Source: Lysinibacillus alkalisoli (GTDB lineage Bacteria; Bacillota; Bacilli; Bacillales_A; Planococcaceae). From it: a stretch of 64,000 nucleotides of DNA. Within the stretch, counting starts at the first letter, position 1, and every line of letters begins with the position of its first letter. The notes under the pieces were generated by a model, which saw only the letters and a list, made by a program, of their open reading frames with translations, searched no databases and was not told the DNA's origin. The stretch lies in assembly GCF_014643595.1 (NCBI RefSeq), contig NZ_BMJT01000007.1:1-64000 (forward strand). Reading direction: 5' to 3'. Shown one piece after another: positions 26,491 through 34,806 of this stretch. The position numbers and the translations under genes are program-made.

Positions 26491-27330
26491 TTAGTTTGTA
26501 AATGTTTGTTTCCACTGTGCTAACTCATCTCGTGATAATGACACCGGTATATAATTACCGTTGTATTTTTTTTCAATAAATTGTTTGACTGTGTCGCTTT
26601 GATATACATCCACTACCTTTTTAAAATTGGTATTATCTTTATTCTTGTCATCTGTAGCAATTATATTAATATAAGGCTTGGCGGTTTCACTCTCATGGAA
26701 AATAGCATCTTTTAAACTAAGACCTGCATCCGTTGCGATACCATTGTTAATAATTGCAATATCTGTATCTTCCATTGCTCTTGGCGTAGTGAAAGAATCC
26801 ATTGGGATAATCTTCAAATTTTTAGGATTACTTTTAATTTTATCCTCGCCACCTAGCCCATCAAAATCATCTACTACTGTTAGTAAACCCGCTTCTTGTA
26901 GTAATACTAATGCTCGTCCCCAATTGGAGGGGTCATTAGGTATTGCCACTTGTGCACCTTCTTCTATCTGTGGAAGAGCTTTAATGTTATTAGAATAAAT
27001 ACCTAGTGGCGCAATGATTGTTGTACCTAACGGGATTAATTTACTATTCGTTTTATTATTGTATGTTTCTAAATAAGCAATATGTTGGAAAGCATTCAAG
27101 TCAATCTCACCTTCACGCAGCGCATCATTGGGGTCATAGGCAGATGAGAAGGTTACTAATTCTAAAGTTAACCCTTCTTTTTCCGCTTGCTCTTTCACAA
27201 ATTCCCATGTTTTCATTTCTGATGAACGAATGCCTACTTTAATTGTTGTTTGTTCATTAGCATCTGTATTACTACAGCCAGCAATAAGTAATACTATTGT
27301 CGCTATCAATAACCCTACAATTTTTTTCAT
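26491..27330 (-). CDS. MetQ-type substrate-binding lipoprotein (copy 1)
   Basis: 279 residues. Signal peptide MKKIVGLLIATIVLLIAGC with lipobox at Cys19 or so, then the NlpA/MetQ domain: TIKVGIRSSEMKTWEFV, the LNAFQHIAYLE segment common to MetQ proteins, and ISNDP-like IPNDPSNWGRALVLLQEAGL. MetQ proteins capture methionine or related sulfur amino acids outside the membrane. Three ATG and one GTG codons are clustered at the start; the third ATG (27330) is eight bases from AGGAG and gives a normal signal peptide. It follows the permease gene by 18 bases. A second MetQ-like gene flanks the other side of the ABC pair, so the importer has two binding proteins. Confidence 0.9.
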   Translation of the reverse strand: MKKIVGLLIATIVLLIAGCSNTDANEQTTIKVGIRSSEMKTWEFVKEQAEKEGLTLELVTFSSAYDPNDALREGEIDLNAFQHIAYLETYNNKTNSKLIPLGTTIIAPLGIYSNNIKALPQIEEGAQVAIPNDPSNWGRALVLLQEAGLLTVVDDFDGLGGEDKIKSNPKNLKIIPMDSFTTPRAMEDTDIAIINNGIATDAGLSLKDAIFHESETAKPYINIIATDDKNKDNTNFKKVVDVYQSDTVKQFIEKKYNGNYIPVSLSRDELAQWKQTFTN

Positions 27331-27348
27331 CATCATCACTCCTATCTT

Positions 27349-28002
27349 TTAATTGAAACGTCTTATTTTGCGTTCAAAGTGATTACCAATACTTTGAATA
27401 ATTTGAACAATAACGACAAGTAAAACAACGGTTACAACTATCGTGGCTGTATCAAAACGTTGATAGCCATATGTGATGGCAACATCACCCAAGCCTCCAC
27501 CACCTATAGCACCTGCCATGGCAGTAGCTCCAATTAAACTAATCGTTACTGTCGTCAAACTTAAAACGAATGAACCAAATGCTTCCGGTAATAATACTTT
27601 TATAATGAGTTGAACTGGCGTAGCCCCCATTGCACGCGTAGCTTCAATCACACCTTCGTCCACTTCTAATAGCGAGTTTTCTACAAGGCGAGAAAAATAA
27701 GGCCCTATATGTAAAACTAATGGTACAATGGCAGCTGTTGTACCAATAGAAGTACCTACAATTAGCCGCGTTAATGGAATGATGGCAACGAGTAAAATAA
27801 TAAAAGGTATCGAACGTAAAACATTGACAATAGGATTTAATAAGGCATAAACATAACGATTCTCTAAAATATGTCCTTTACGTGTAACAACTAAAGTAAC
27901 GCCTAATACAATACCAATAATGCCTCCAAATACGAGCGATACACTCACCATATACAATGTTTCTTGCAATGCCCTTACTAAGATGTCTGAGCTAATTTCC
28001 AT
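27349..28002 (-). CDS. MetI-type ABC transporter permease
   Basis: 217 residues with five membrane helices, standard for MetI. The EAA loop that touches the ATPase is EATRAMGATPVQLIIKV near residue 120. Family signatures include NVLRSIPFIILLVAIIP and the glycine-rich AMAGAIGGGGLGDVAI. It forms the membrane channel of a methionine-type importer. The start ATG shares one base with the stop codon of the ATPase gene (TGATG), with GGAGG inside that gene, so the two are translationally coupled. Substrate is inferred from context to be an S-containing amino acid or derivative. Confidence 0.92.
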   Translation of the reverse strand: MEISSDILVRALQETLYMVSVSLVFGGIIGIVLGVTLVVTRKGHILENRYVYALLNPIVNVLRSIPFIILLVAIIPLTRLIVGTSIGTTAAIVPLVLHIGPYFSRLVENSLLEVDEGVIEATRAMGATPVQLIIKVLLPEAFGSFVLSLTTVTISLIGATAMAGAIGGGGLGDVAITYGYQRFDTATIVVTVVLLVVIVQIIQSIGNHFERKIRRFN

Positions 28003-29021
28003 CACGACACCTCCTGTATATTAACTTGAGACTGCTCAGCAAACTGCAATACTTTAGCAATTTCCACGTCATCACCAATTATTTCGACCATAAGGTGGCC
28101 AAAGAAGGTAGATTGAATCTCCATGATATTGCCAAATAAAATAGTTAAATCCACCTCATAATGTTTCGCAATATGTGAGATAATCGGTTTTCCAGTGCTA
28201 TCACCAAGAAACTTAAAATGAAAAACACGACCTTGATAACGATTAGCCGAAAGTAATTCGTGAATGACAACGGGTACATCATCACGCACAATCATTTGTG
28301 CAAACTGTTTAGTTGTAGCCTTTTTAGGTTGTGCAAAAACATCAAACACTTGACCAGTTTCAATAATTGCCCCTTCCTCCATTACTGCTACACGATTACA
28401 AATTTCCTTAATAACTTCCATCTCATGTGTAATAAGTAATATGGTGATACCAAACACTTTATTCACACGTTTAAGTAATTGTAAAATCGCTATTGTTGTT
28501 TGTGGGTCTAGTGCTGAGGTTGCTTCATCACATAGTAATAATTCTGGATTTGTTACTAATGCTCTTGCAATACCTACTCGTTGTTTCTGACCGCCTGATA
28601 ATTGTTCAGGAAAATGTTGCGCTTTATCTGTCAAATTAACAAAAGCTAGTGCCTCTTTTACTTTACGATCAATATCTACTTTTGACTGTTGCTCTAACTC
28701 TAAAGGCAACGCAATATTCTCGTATACATTACGAGACTGCAACAAATTAAAATGCTGAAAAATCATACCAATCTTCTTTTGTTCTTGTCGCAGCTCTTTT
28801 TTAGATAAGCGAGCAAGATTTTTCCCTTGTACTAAAACTTCGCCAGTTGTTGGTATTTCGAGAGCATTCACTAGGCGCAATAATGTACTCTTACCAGCGC
28901 CACTGTAACCAATCACACCAAAGATATCGCCTTGTTGAATGTGTAAATCTATGTTTTGGAGTGCCATCACTTGCTGTTTTTTATTGGTAAATACTTTTGT
29001 AACATCATTAAATTCAATCAT
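28002..29021 (-). CDS. MetN-type ABC transporter ATP-binding protein
   Basis: 339 residues. Walker A GYSGAGKST (about residue 38), Q-loop, signature LSGGQKQRVGIARAL (about 141), Walker B LLLCDEATSALD, and switch histidine ITHE. The C-terminal ~90 residues form the NIL domain found in MetN proteins, which binds methionine and shuts the transporter off when the cytoplasmic pool is full (trans-inhibition). Together with the MetI and MetQ neighbours it makes a complete importer. Because the surrounding enzymes handle S-alkyl cysteines, the cargo may be such a compound and not methionine. Confidence 0.93.
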   Translation of the reverse strand: MIEFNDVTKVFTNKKQQVMALQNIDLHIQQGDIFGVIGYSGAGKSTLLRLVNALEIPTTGEVLVQGKNLARLSKKELRQEQKKIGMIFQHFNLLQSRNVYENIALPLELEQQSKVDIDRKVKEALAFVNLTDKAQHFPEQLSGGQKQRVGIARALVTNPELLLCDEATSALDPQTTIAILQLLKRVNKVFGITILLITHEMEVIKEICNRVAVMEEGAIIETGQVFDVFAQPKKATTKQFAQMIVRDDVPVVIHELLSANRYQGRVFHFKFLGDSTGKPIISHIAKHYEVDLTILFGNIMEIQSTFFGHLMVEIIGDDVEIAKVLQFAEQSQVNIQEVS

Positions 29022-29033
29022 TATTACACCTCC

Positions 29034-29828
29034 TTAAAATGCGGGGATAACAGCACCTTCATAGGTTTGCAAAATAAAATCTTTTACCTTTTTTGATGTA
29101 AGTGCCTCTTTTAAAATTTGGATTTCTTTTGTTTTAGCACCCTCTCTTGTCGCAGCTAAAATATTTACATAGGGAGAGGCTTCACCCTCAATAATAAGTG
29201 CATCTTCTAACGGATTAAATCCACCTTCTAAAGCATAATTTGTATTAATGGCTGCAGCATCTACATCTTCTAATGAACGATTCAACATCGCTGTTTCTAC
29301 TGCTATAAAGGTTATATTTTTATCATTTTTCGTGATATCTTCTAAAACGATGTTTTCTTTATCTGTTTCTTTTAAAGTGATAATATGGTTGGCTGCTAAT
29401 AGACGTAGTGCACGTGAAAAATTAACAGGATCTTTTGGTATGGCTATTTTTGCACCCTCTTTTACATCGTCAATAGAGGTTAGCGTAGTAGAATACACAC
29501 CAAATGGCTCAATATGGACACCTACTACATTCACTAAATCTAATTGACTGTCTTTATTTACCTGCTCTAAATAAGGCGTATGTTGAAAGAAGTTAGCATC
29601 TAATTGCCCATCTGCTGTTTGTTGATTGACTTGTATACCATCTGTAGCTAACACAATGTCTAGGTCAATGTTTTCTTGTGCTAAATCCTCTTTTATAACT
29701 TCTAAAATTTCTGCATGTGGAATAGACGAAGCTGCAACTTTAAGCTCTGTTTTCTTATCATTTTTGTCGGAATTACAAGCAAATAAAAATAATACGCTTA
29801 TTAATAACCAAATACTTATTTTTTTCAT
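29034..29828 (-). CDS. MetQ-type substrate-binding lipoprotein (copy 2)
   Basis: 264 residues. Signal peptide MKKISIWLLISVLFLFAC with a lipobox-like FAC at Cys18, followed by the NlpA/MetQ domain (ELKVAASSIPHAEILEVI, DANFFQHTPYLEQVN, IPKDPVNFSRALRLLA, AAINTNYALEGGFNP). It is closer to typical MetQ proteins than copy 1 in the family motif LDANFFQHTPYL. It lies 12 bases upstream of the ATPase gene and its start overlaps the stop of the LLM gene before it by 4 bp. Two diverged binding proteins around one ABC pair suggest two related substrates. Confidence 0.92.
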   Translation of the reverse strand: MKKISIWLLISVLFLFACNSDKNDKKTELKVAASSIPHAEILEVIKEDLAQENIDLDIVLATDGIQVNQQTADGQLDANFFQHTPYLEQVNKDSQLDLVNVVGVHIEPFGVYSTTLTSIDDVKEGAKIAIPKDPVNFSRALRLLAANHIITLKETDKENIVLEDITKNDKNITFIAVETAMLNRSLEDVDAAAINTNYALEGGFNPLEDALIIEGEASPYVNILAATREGAKTKEIQILKEALTSKKVKDFILQTYEGAVIPAF

Positions 29829-30805
29829 TGCTTATACCTCCCTAGTAATGAAAATGAATGAGTTCGCTCCTTTAGTAAACGTAATGGTGTGTGCAAGATA
29901 AACTCATCAATGCTGTAAGCTTGATGTAAACGCTGTAACTCTGCATGTACTTGTTGTGCTGTACCTGCAATGACAGCCATCTCTTTTGCTATTACATGGA
30001 ACGGTTCTGTTGTTTGTTGTCGCAACGTTTTAATTTGATCTTCTGATTGTACAATTGCTCTTTTGCCATTCACAAAGTGAATGTGAAATAAATTGAAATA
30101 TTGACGTAATGCGAGCGCTTGTTGTTGTGTATCAGCAGCCACAGTAGTTACTGCTACGATAAATTCACCTTCAGGATATTGTTTTTTATACGCTTTAGCA
30201 CATGTAGCTAATAATGCCTCGTCACTATGTAAAAAACGGGCAAAGACGTAATTTATTTTCAATGATGCGGCTAATGTAGCACTTTCTACACTACCCCCTA
30301 ATACATACATTGTAGGTGGATGTTGTGGAATAGGTGAAGCTTGCAATGTGGCATATTCCCCAGTTGGTTGTTGATAAATAAATTGTTGCAAGGTTTGCAA
30401 TTTTTGTTCGAAATTTGGTGCAAAGCCTTCACTAACACATTGCAACGCTTTTGTTGATAAGGCAAAGCCTCCTGGTGACTTCCCTACACCTAAATCAATG
30501 CGATTAGGCGCTAATGTGGCTAACACATTAAAGTTCTCAGCTACTTTAAATGGGCTATAGTGATTTAACATGACCCCACCTGTACCAAGACGAATTTTTG
30601 TTGTATGAGCTAATAGATGAGCCAGTAAAATTTCTGGTGATGATCCTGCAACCTCATGCATTGCATGATGCTCTGCTAACCAAAACCGGCGATACCCCCA
30701 TTGCTCTGCTTGCTGCGCTAAACGAATGGTATGTTGGAACGCTTGTTCCACTGTTTCATTCGGAAACACTGGTGTTTGATCTAATATACTGATCGCATAA
30801 CTCAT
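29825..30805 (-). CDS. LLM class flavin-dependent oxidoreductase, MsnO8 type (CmoO-like)
   Basis: 326 residues, luciferase-like monooxygenase of the MsnO8 group. N-terminal SILDQTPVFPNETVEQAF, the WGYRRFWLAEHHAM motif near residue 40, SSPEILLAHLLAHTTKIRLG and the GVMLNHYSPFKVAENF stretch are all typical. In B. subtilis the equivalent YtmO (CmoO) belongs to the S-alkyl cysteine pathway. I start at the second of two ATGs (30805), which shares a base with the stop codon of the amidohydrolase gene and is seven bases from GGAG. The substrate is not shown by sequence; assignment to the pathway is by gene company. Confidence 0.9.
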   Translation of the reverse strand: MSYAISILDQTPVFPNETVEQAFQHTIRLAQQAEQWGYRRFWLAEHHAMHEVAGSSPEILLAHLLAHTTKIRLGTGGVMLNHYSPFKVAENFNVLATLAPNRIDLGVGKSPGGFALSTKALQCVSEGFAPNFEQKLQTLQQFIYQQPTGEYATLQASPIPQHPPTMYVLGGSVESATLAASLKINYVFARFLHSDEALLATCAKAYKKQYPEGEFIVAVTTVAADTQQQALALRQYFNLFHIHFVNGKRAIVQSEDQIKTLRQQTTEPFHVIAKEMAVIAGTAQQVHAELQRLHQAYSIDEFILHTPLRLLKERTHSFSLLGRYKQ

Positions 30806-31953
30806 CATAAATCTCCTTTCTTTAAATTGATAAGTATTTGTAATGCACTTTCATATAAGTAATAGGCAGCTGGCGCTAATGCTGTCTCATCTATAGTAAA
30901 CTTTGGATGATGCCATTCTTCTGTACCACCTGTGCCAAAAAAAGTGAAAATACCTGGTATATGACGCAAATATTGAGCGAAATCCTCTCCCCCCATGGTA
31001 GGTTCAGGTTCAATGACCGTTAAATTTTGTTGTGTAGCAACTTGCATACTTTTTTGCGCTAAACTGGCATGATTATGCAAGGCAGGTGGGCATTCTTGCC
31101 ATATTATCGCAGATTGTTGATGATGCATTGTCGTTAGGCTCTCTGTAAGTTGATAAAACCGTGCTTTCACCTTTTGTCGCACATGTTCATCAAAAGTGCG
31201 TATGGTACCTTCTAACGTAACTTGTTCAGGTAACACATTCCATGTTGCACCACCATGAATCGCCGTTACACTTACAACAGCACTTTGTAAAGGTGATACA
31301 TTACGACTCACAATTGTCTGTAACTGTGTAATAAGCTGTGCGGCTGTGACAATAACGTCTGTTCCTGCTTGCGGGATTGCTGCGTGACTTCCCTTACCTG
31401 TAATTGTAATTTTAAAAGCATCTACTGCTGCCATTAAAGCGCCTGCCTTAATACCAACTGTACCTACGGCTAAATCTGGTTTATTATGTAACCCAATAAT
31501 CGCTTTTACATCTCGTAACTGCCCATCCGCAATTACTTGTGCTGCGCCACCGCCAAGCTCTTCTGCTGGTTGAAATATCAATCGAACTGTACCTTGCATT
31601 TCCAACCTTTTCTGTTGTAATAATTGAGCCGCACCTAATAATGCAGCTGTATGAAAATCATGCCCGCATGCATGCATCTTACCTGCTATTTTAGATGCAT
31701 AAGGTAGTTGCGTAGCTTCTGTAATGGGCAATGCATCAATATCTGCTCGCACAGCAATGATAGGTCCTGATTGACCAATGATATCTGCAAAAACACCCGT
31801 TGCTAATGATGTATCCCGCAATGTTATACCATATTGTTGTAACTTCTCTTGGATGTAGGATGTTGTCTCGTATTCTTGTAGAGATAACTCTGGATATTGA
31901 TGTAAATGTCTTCTTATTTCCACAAGCTGTTGTTGTAATGCTAACGGCACCAC
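30805..31953 (-). CDS. M20-family amidohydrolase (N-acyl amino acid deacylase, SndA-like)
   Basis: 382 residues, M20D metallo-amidohydrolase. Metal-binding motifs are ADIDALPITE, HACGHDFHTAALLG (about residue 98), QPAEELGGGA (about 132) and a late EPTMGGEDFAQYL with GTGGTEEWHHPKF near the C-terminus. These enzymes remove N-acyl groups from amino acids. In the B. subtilis ytm/ytn operon the equivalent YtnL deacetylates the N-acetylcysteine product. The start is GTG at 31953, eight bases after GGAGG inside the end of the redoxin gene; only one base separates the two genes. Confidence 0.9.
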   Translation of the reverse strand: MVPLALQQQLVEIRRHLHQYPELSLQEYETTSYIQEKLQQYGITLRDTSLATGVFADIIGQSGPIIAVRADIDALPITEATQLPYASKIAGKMHACGHDFHTAALLGAAQLLQQKRLEMQGTVRLIFQPAEELGGGAAQVIADGQLRDVKAIIGLHNKPDLAVGTVGIKAGALMAAVDAFKITITGKGSHAAIPQAGTDVIVTAAQLITQLQTIVSRNVSPLQSAVVSVTAIHGGATWNVLPEQVTLEGTIRTFDEHVRQKVKARFYQLTESLTTMHHQQSAIIWQECPPALHNHASLAQKSMQVATQQNLTVIEPEPTMGGEDFAQYLRHIPGIFTFFGTGGTEEWHHPKFTIDETALAPAAYYLYESALQILINLKKGDL

Positions 31954-32217
31954 TTATAACCCCTCCTCATGTAATACTTGTAATAAATGTACTGTGCCTA
32001 GTGCTGTAACTGCACGATACGCCTTCGCTGTACCAATTTCTACTATTGGAACATAACGTACTCCGTATTTTTGTTGTAAAATATCGCGGTACCCATCATG
32101 GTTTGTCACATTGACAATTTGAAAATTCAGTTTTTTATTACGTAATACTTCTTGTACTTCCTGACAATACGAGCAACCATCCTTTGCCCAGACAATGATA
32201 TTTTTCTGTTGTGACAT
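31954..32217 (-). CDS. Small glutaredoxin-like protein (CmoI/YtnI-like)
   Basis: 87 residues. A thioredoxin-fold redoxin with the active-site motif CSYC (residues 15-18) after IIVWAKDG, and a cis-proline-type turn in VRYVPIVEIG. The size and the sulfur-cluster position match the small redoxin YtnI encoded in the B. subtilis ytm/ytn operon, thought to assist the flavin monooxygenases. It is packed between the acetyltransferase (12-bp gap) and the deacylase (no gap), so it is an operon member. Confidence 0.85.
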   Translation of the reverse strand: MSQQKNIIVWAKDGCSYCQEVQEVLRNKKLNFQIVNVTNHDGYRDILQQKYGVRYVPIVEIGTAKAYRAVTALGTVHLLQVLHEEGL

Positions 32218-32229
32218 CTGATCTCCTCC

Positions 32230-32736
32230 TTATAAATCATAGCGATAGCACTTGATGAGAAAATCTTCTTTGTTTAACTCATAGTTAGCATCTCGCACAA
32301 AACCTATTTTTTCGTATAGACGAATCGCATCTGCCATCATATCGGTTGTATGAAGATACACTGCTTTAGCACCTAATGCGCTACTGTATGTCATACTATG
32401 TTTGATGAGTTGCTTGGCAATGCCATTCCCTCTTGCCTTAGGATGAACAGCTAATAACCGAATAATTGGTGCTTGGATGGTAATGCCATGCCAATCATAC
32501 GCATCTTGTGAGGAATGATACAACTGTACAATACCTAATAGCTCGCCTTGACATTTTGCAATAAAAACGCAAGCTACTTTGTCTTGATATAATGATTGTT
32601 TAATCTCTTGTAGATAGTTTGCAAAGTAAGCTTTATTTGTGTAATTCGTTTCATATTGTTGATAACTTTCAACGAGTAACTCCTTGGCTTGCTCTCTTTC
32701 ACATGCTTGTAATACATCAATTGTGATTGTAGTCAT
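32230..32736 (-). CDS. GNAT-family N-acetyltransferase (SnaB/YtmI-like)
   Basis: 168 residues, one GNAT domain with the acetyl-CoA loop in IIRLLAVHPKARGNGIAKQL (R-x-x-G-x-G/A at RGNGIA) and the late GAKAVYLHTTDMMADAIRLYEKIGF. First gene of the sulfur cluster. In B. subtilis the operon's first gene, ytmI, encodes the acetyltransferase that N-acetylates S-alkyl cysteines before oxidation, so the same role is likely. I start at ATG 32736, eight bases after AGGAG; the frame extends two codons up to an ATG inside the ribosome-binding region. No upstream riboswitch was found. Confidence 0.85.
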   Translation of the reverse strand: MTTITIDVLQACEREQAKELLVESYQQYETNYTNKAYFANYLQEIKQSLYQDKVACVFIAKCQGELLGIVQLYHSSQDAYDWHGITIQAPIIRLLAVHPKARGNGIAKQLIKHSMTYSSALGAKAVYLHTTDMMADAIRLYEKIGFVRDANYELNKEDFLIKCYRYDL

Positions 32737-32959
32737 AAGCATCTCTCCTTTATAAATATTAAACCAACTATTATTATAGGAATTATATATTTTAGATTGC
32801 TTTCAATCCTAACACCAATGCACTTATAATAGCAATGCTTTTTAAAATAGAATTTTTTTAACATCTATAAATTATTTTTATTAAGAAAATAGTTTCTTGT
32901 CTTTTCGTTTTGGTATGTGTATACTAACCTGTCAAGTAAATATTCTTTGCATTTATGTA

Positions 32960-32988
32960 TTGCATTTTGTCGTTCAGTTTGTTAAAAT
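32960..32988 (+). promoter_or_regulatory. Candidate promoter of rpsT
   Basis: TTGCAT (32960-32965), 17 bp, TAAAAT (32983-32988), giving a leader of about 65 bases before rpsT. The rest of the 320-base gap between the acetyltransferase gene and rpsT is AT-rich; the minus-strand promoter of the sulfur cluster must also lie there but I could not pick it out. Confidence 0.5.
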
Positions 32989-33059
32989 GATTTTTGTTGT
33001 ATTGACTACGAAAACCGTGAGAAATACTCATCTCGTACTTTATTTAGGAGGTGACATAC

Positions 33060-33308
33060 ATGCCAAACATTAAATCTGCTATTAAACGTGTAAAAACAAG
33101 TGAAAAAGCTAACCTTGCTAACTCACAAGCAAAAGCTTCTATGCGTACTGCTGTGAAAAAAGCACGCGTTGCTAAAGCTGAAAACGCTGATAATGCACAA
33201 GAACTTGTTCGTGAAGCTTCTAAAGCATTAGATTCAGCAGCTTCTAAAGGTCTAATCCACAAAAATGCTGCAGCTCGTACGAAGTCTCGTCTTGCTAAAC
33301 AAGCATAA
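33060..33308 (+). CDS. rpsT: 30S ribosomal protein S20
   Basis: 82 residues, lysine- and alanine-rich helical bundle protein of the 30S subunit. It begins [16 protein letters not shown] and contains the family turn [18 protein letters not shown]. The ATG at 33060 follows AGGAGG at eight bases; the in-frame GTG upstream lies inside that ribosome-binding site. It is a single-gene plus-strand unit convergent with holA, as in B. subtilis, with its own terminator at 33316. Confidence 0.98.
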   Translation: MPNIKSAIKRVKTSEKANLANSQAKASMRTAVKKARVAKAENADNAQELVREASKALDSAASKGLIHKNAAARTKSRLAKQA

Positions 33309-33315
33309 GCTGTTT

Positions 33316-33348
33316 AAAAGCATCTCTTCTAGAAGAGATGCTTTTTTT
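33316..33348 (+). terminator. rpsT terminator
   Basis: AAAAGCATCTCTT and AAGAGATGCTTTT around a 4-base CTAG centre, followed by TTT; a strong hairpin eight bases past the rpsT stop codon. Confidence 0.93.
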
Positions 33349-33363
33349 ACTTTGCATAAAACA

Positions 33364-33400
33364 AAAAGTACGACTGAAATGAGCTCAGTCGTACTTTTTT
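33364..33400 (-). terminator. holA terminator
   Basis: AAAAGTACGACTGA (33364-33377) pairs with TCAGTCGTACTTTT (33385-33398). The T-tract on the minus strand follows it. The stem begins right at the holA stop codon. Confidence 0.88.
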
Positions 33401-34409
33401 AAATTTGACGCAGTAAAAATAGTTCTAATTGACGTTCACGATTACTGCCTGTAGTCTTAAGTGCCAAATCCACATTCGCTAGAGCATATAACGCTCGTAA
33501 TAATTGTTCCTCACTCGGTCTTTTACGTTTTTCAAGCATTAATTTCACACGATATGGATGAATTTTTAACTGTTTCGCAATTTGATGTTGTGTATATCCT
33601 TTCGTTTGCAAATAATACGTTTGGTTCATTGTGCGAATGGTGGAGGCTAATAAACCTACTAACATAATCGGTTCTTGTTTTTGCAAAATCAAGTCGCGAT
33701 AAATCGTCAGTGCCGTCTCTGTGTCATGCTCAAAATAAGCATCTACCATTTTAAACGCGTCTTGCTCTAGCGTCTTTGCCACAAGTAATTGCACCACTTG
33801 TTCTGTAATAATACCTTCCTTACCCACATACAAGCCTAATTTCTCAATTTCTAAATTCAGTTGTAACATATTGGTGCCCACCATACTCATTAAAAGCCCT
33901 ATAGCATCGTCTGTAATGGTTGTCTGTAATTGTTTGGCACGTGCATGTAGCCATATGGCTAAGTCTCTCTCCTCAGGCACTACAGCCTCTACAAGCGTAG
34001 CATACTCTTTCATCCATTTCGTTACTTTCTTACGCTCATCTAATTTCTCATAAGGGGCAATAAATACAACTACTGAAAATGTAGCTGGGTTTTTTAAGTA
34101 GGCCTCTAACTTTGTCAGATCATGCTTCACTTTTTCTTTATCACGATCACTCGCTTTTAAAAAGCTAGCATTTTTTGCAATGATACATTTATGTTCTGTA
34201 AAGAAAGGAAAAGTATCCGCTTCCGTTAGCACATCTTCAACGGGGGTCTCGTCTAAAGAGTAAGTTATCATTTCGGCTTCCTCTTGTTGTGAAAGTGCCG
34301 TTTTAATTTTGCGCAAAGTCTCATCTGCTAAGTAGGCCTCTTCACCTTTAATTAAATAAACAGGCTGTAAATTTCCCTTATCGATATCGCGCCATATTTT
34401 TGTTAACAC
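33399..34409 (-). CDS. holA: DNA polymerase III subunit delta
   Basis: 336 residues. HolA is the clamp-loader subunit that opens the beta clamp. The protein starts VLTKIWRDIDKGNLQPVYLIKG, the Firmicutes HolA pattern (W+D-I-x-K-G-x-x-x-P-V-Y-L-x-x-G), and has the AAA-like region EEAYLADETL and a C-terminal collar domain with IHPYRVKLMLEKRK. The open frame runs 49 codons further upstream; I use GTG 34409, where family homology begins and an AAGGAG lies about 10 bases before it. It is transcribed convergently with rpsT. Confidence 0.93.
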   Translation of the reverse strand: MLTKIWRDIDKGNLQPVYLIKGEEAYLADETLRKIKTALSQQEEAEMITYSLDETPVEDVLTEADTFPFFTEHKCIIAKNASFLKASDRDKEKVKHDLTKLEAYLKNPATFSVVVFIAPYEKLDERKKVTKWMKEYATLVEAVVPEERDLAIWLHARAKQLQTTITDDAIGLLMSMVGTNMLQLNLEIEKLGLYVGKEGIITEQVVQLLVAKTLEQDAFKMVDAYFEHDTETALTIYRDLILQKQEPIMLVGLLASTIRTMNQTYYLQTKGYTQHQIAKQLKIHPYRVKLMLEKRKRPSEEQLLRALYALANVDLALKTTGSNRERQLELFLLRQI

Positions 34410-34546
34410 TACGGTCACTCTCCTTATGTAACGTACATTATACTGATTTATAACAATTTTGTCACACCGAATTGATAACTTATCTAATGGATATAGCTTT
34501 TTTAGGGGTGATGTTTTATAATTGTTAAAGAATTGGAGGGATAGCA

Positions 34547-34687
34547 ATGAATCCATTTGAAGGTGAAAACATTAATTCAAAACGTAATGATGCAATTGAC
34601 GCTGGTGTCGGATTTGTCGTACCATTTGGCGTATTCTTCATCATGTTCATCATTGCAACGATTTTCGAATACGTAGCTATGTTGTAA
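34547..34687 (+). CDS. yqzM: YqzM family small membrane protein
   Basis: 46 residues, easy to overlook. It begins MNPFEGENINSKRNDAIDAG and then has one membrane helix (FVVPFGVFFIMFIIATIF). The NxxSKRNDAID element and the place between comEC and holA match YqzM of Bacillus. GGAGGG lies six bases before the ATG. Function is unknown. It is followed by a strong terminator (34724-34760), supporting a real, separately ended transcript. Confidence 0.88.
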   Translation: MNPFEGENINSKRNDAIDAGVGFVVPFGVFFIMFIIATIFEYVAML

Positions 34688-34723
34688 TTTTGCAAGTAGA
34701 AGAGGCTGACACAAAGGCCAGAA

Positions 34724-34760
34724 AACAGCACACCGACTGTAGTCGGTGTGCTGTTTTTTT
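34724..34760 (+). terminator. yqzM terminator with upstream GGCTGACA element
   Basis: AACAGCACACCGAC (34724-34737) pairs with GTCGGTGTGCTGTT (34742-34755), followed by seven or more T. It is preceded by GAGGCTGACACAAAGGCCAG (34702-34721), a sequence type often seen just before terminators in Firmicutes. Confidence 0.95.
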
Positions 34761-34806
34761 GCTATTTTAGGTTTATTATAAATAAGGATACATTGTTCAT
34801 AATTGC

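Noticed and set aside
32737-33050. S-box, T-box or cysteine-type riboswitch before the sulfur cluster
   Set aside because: No T-box sequence, no terminator with T-tract and no S-box core in the minus-strand leader; control is more likely through the LysR protein.
33044-33262. Minus-strand frame opposite rpsT
   Set aside because: It is the antisense shadow of an intact ribosomal protein gene with strong codon bias.
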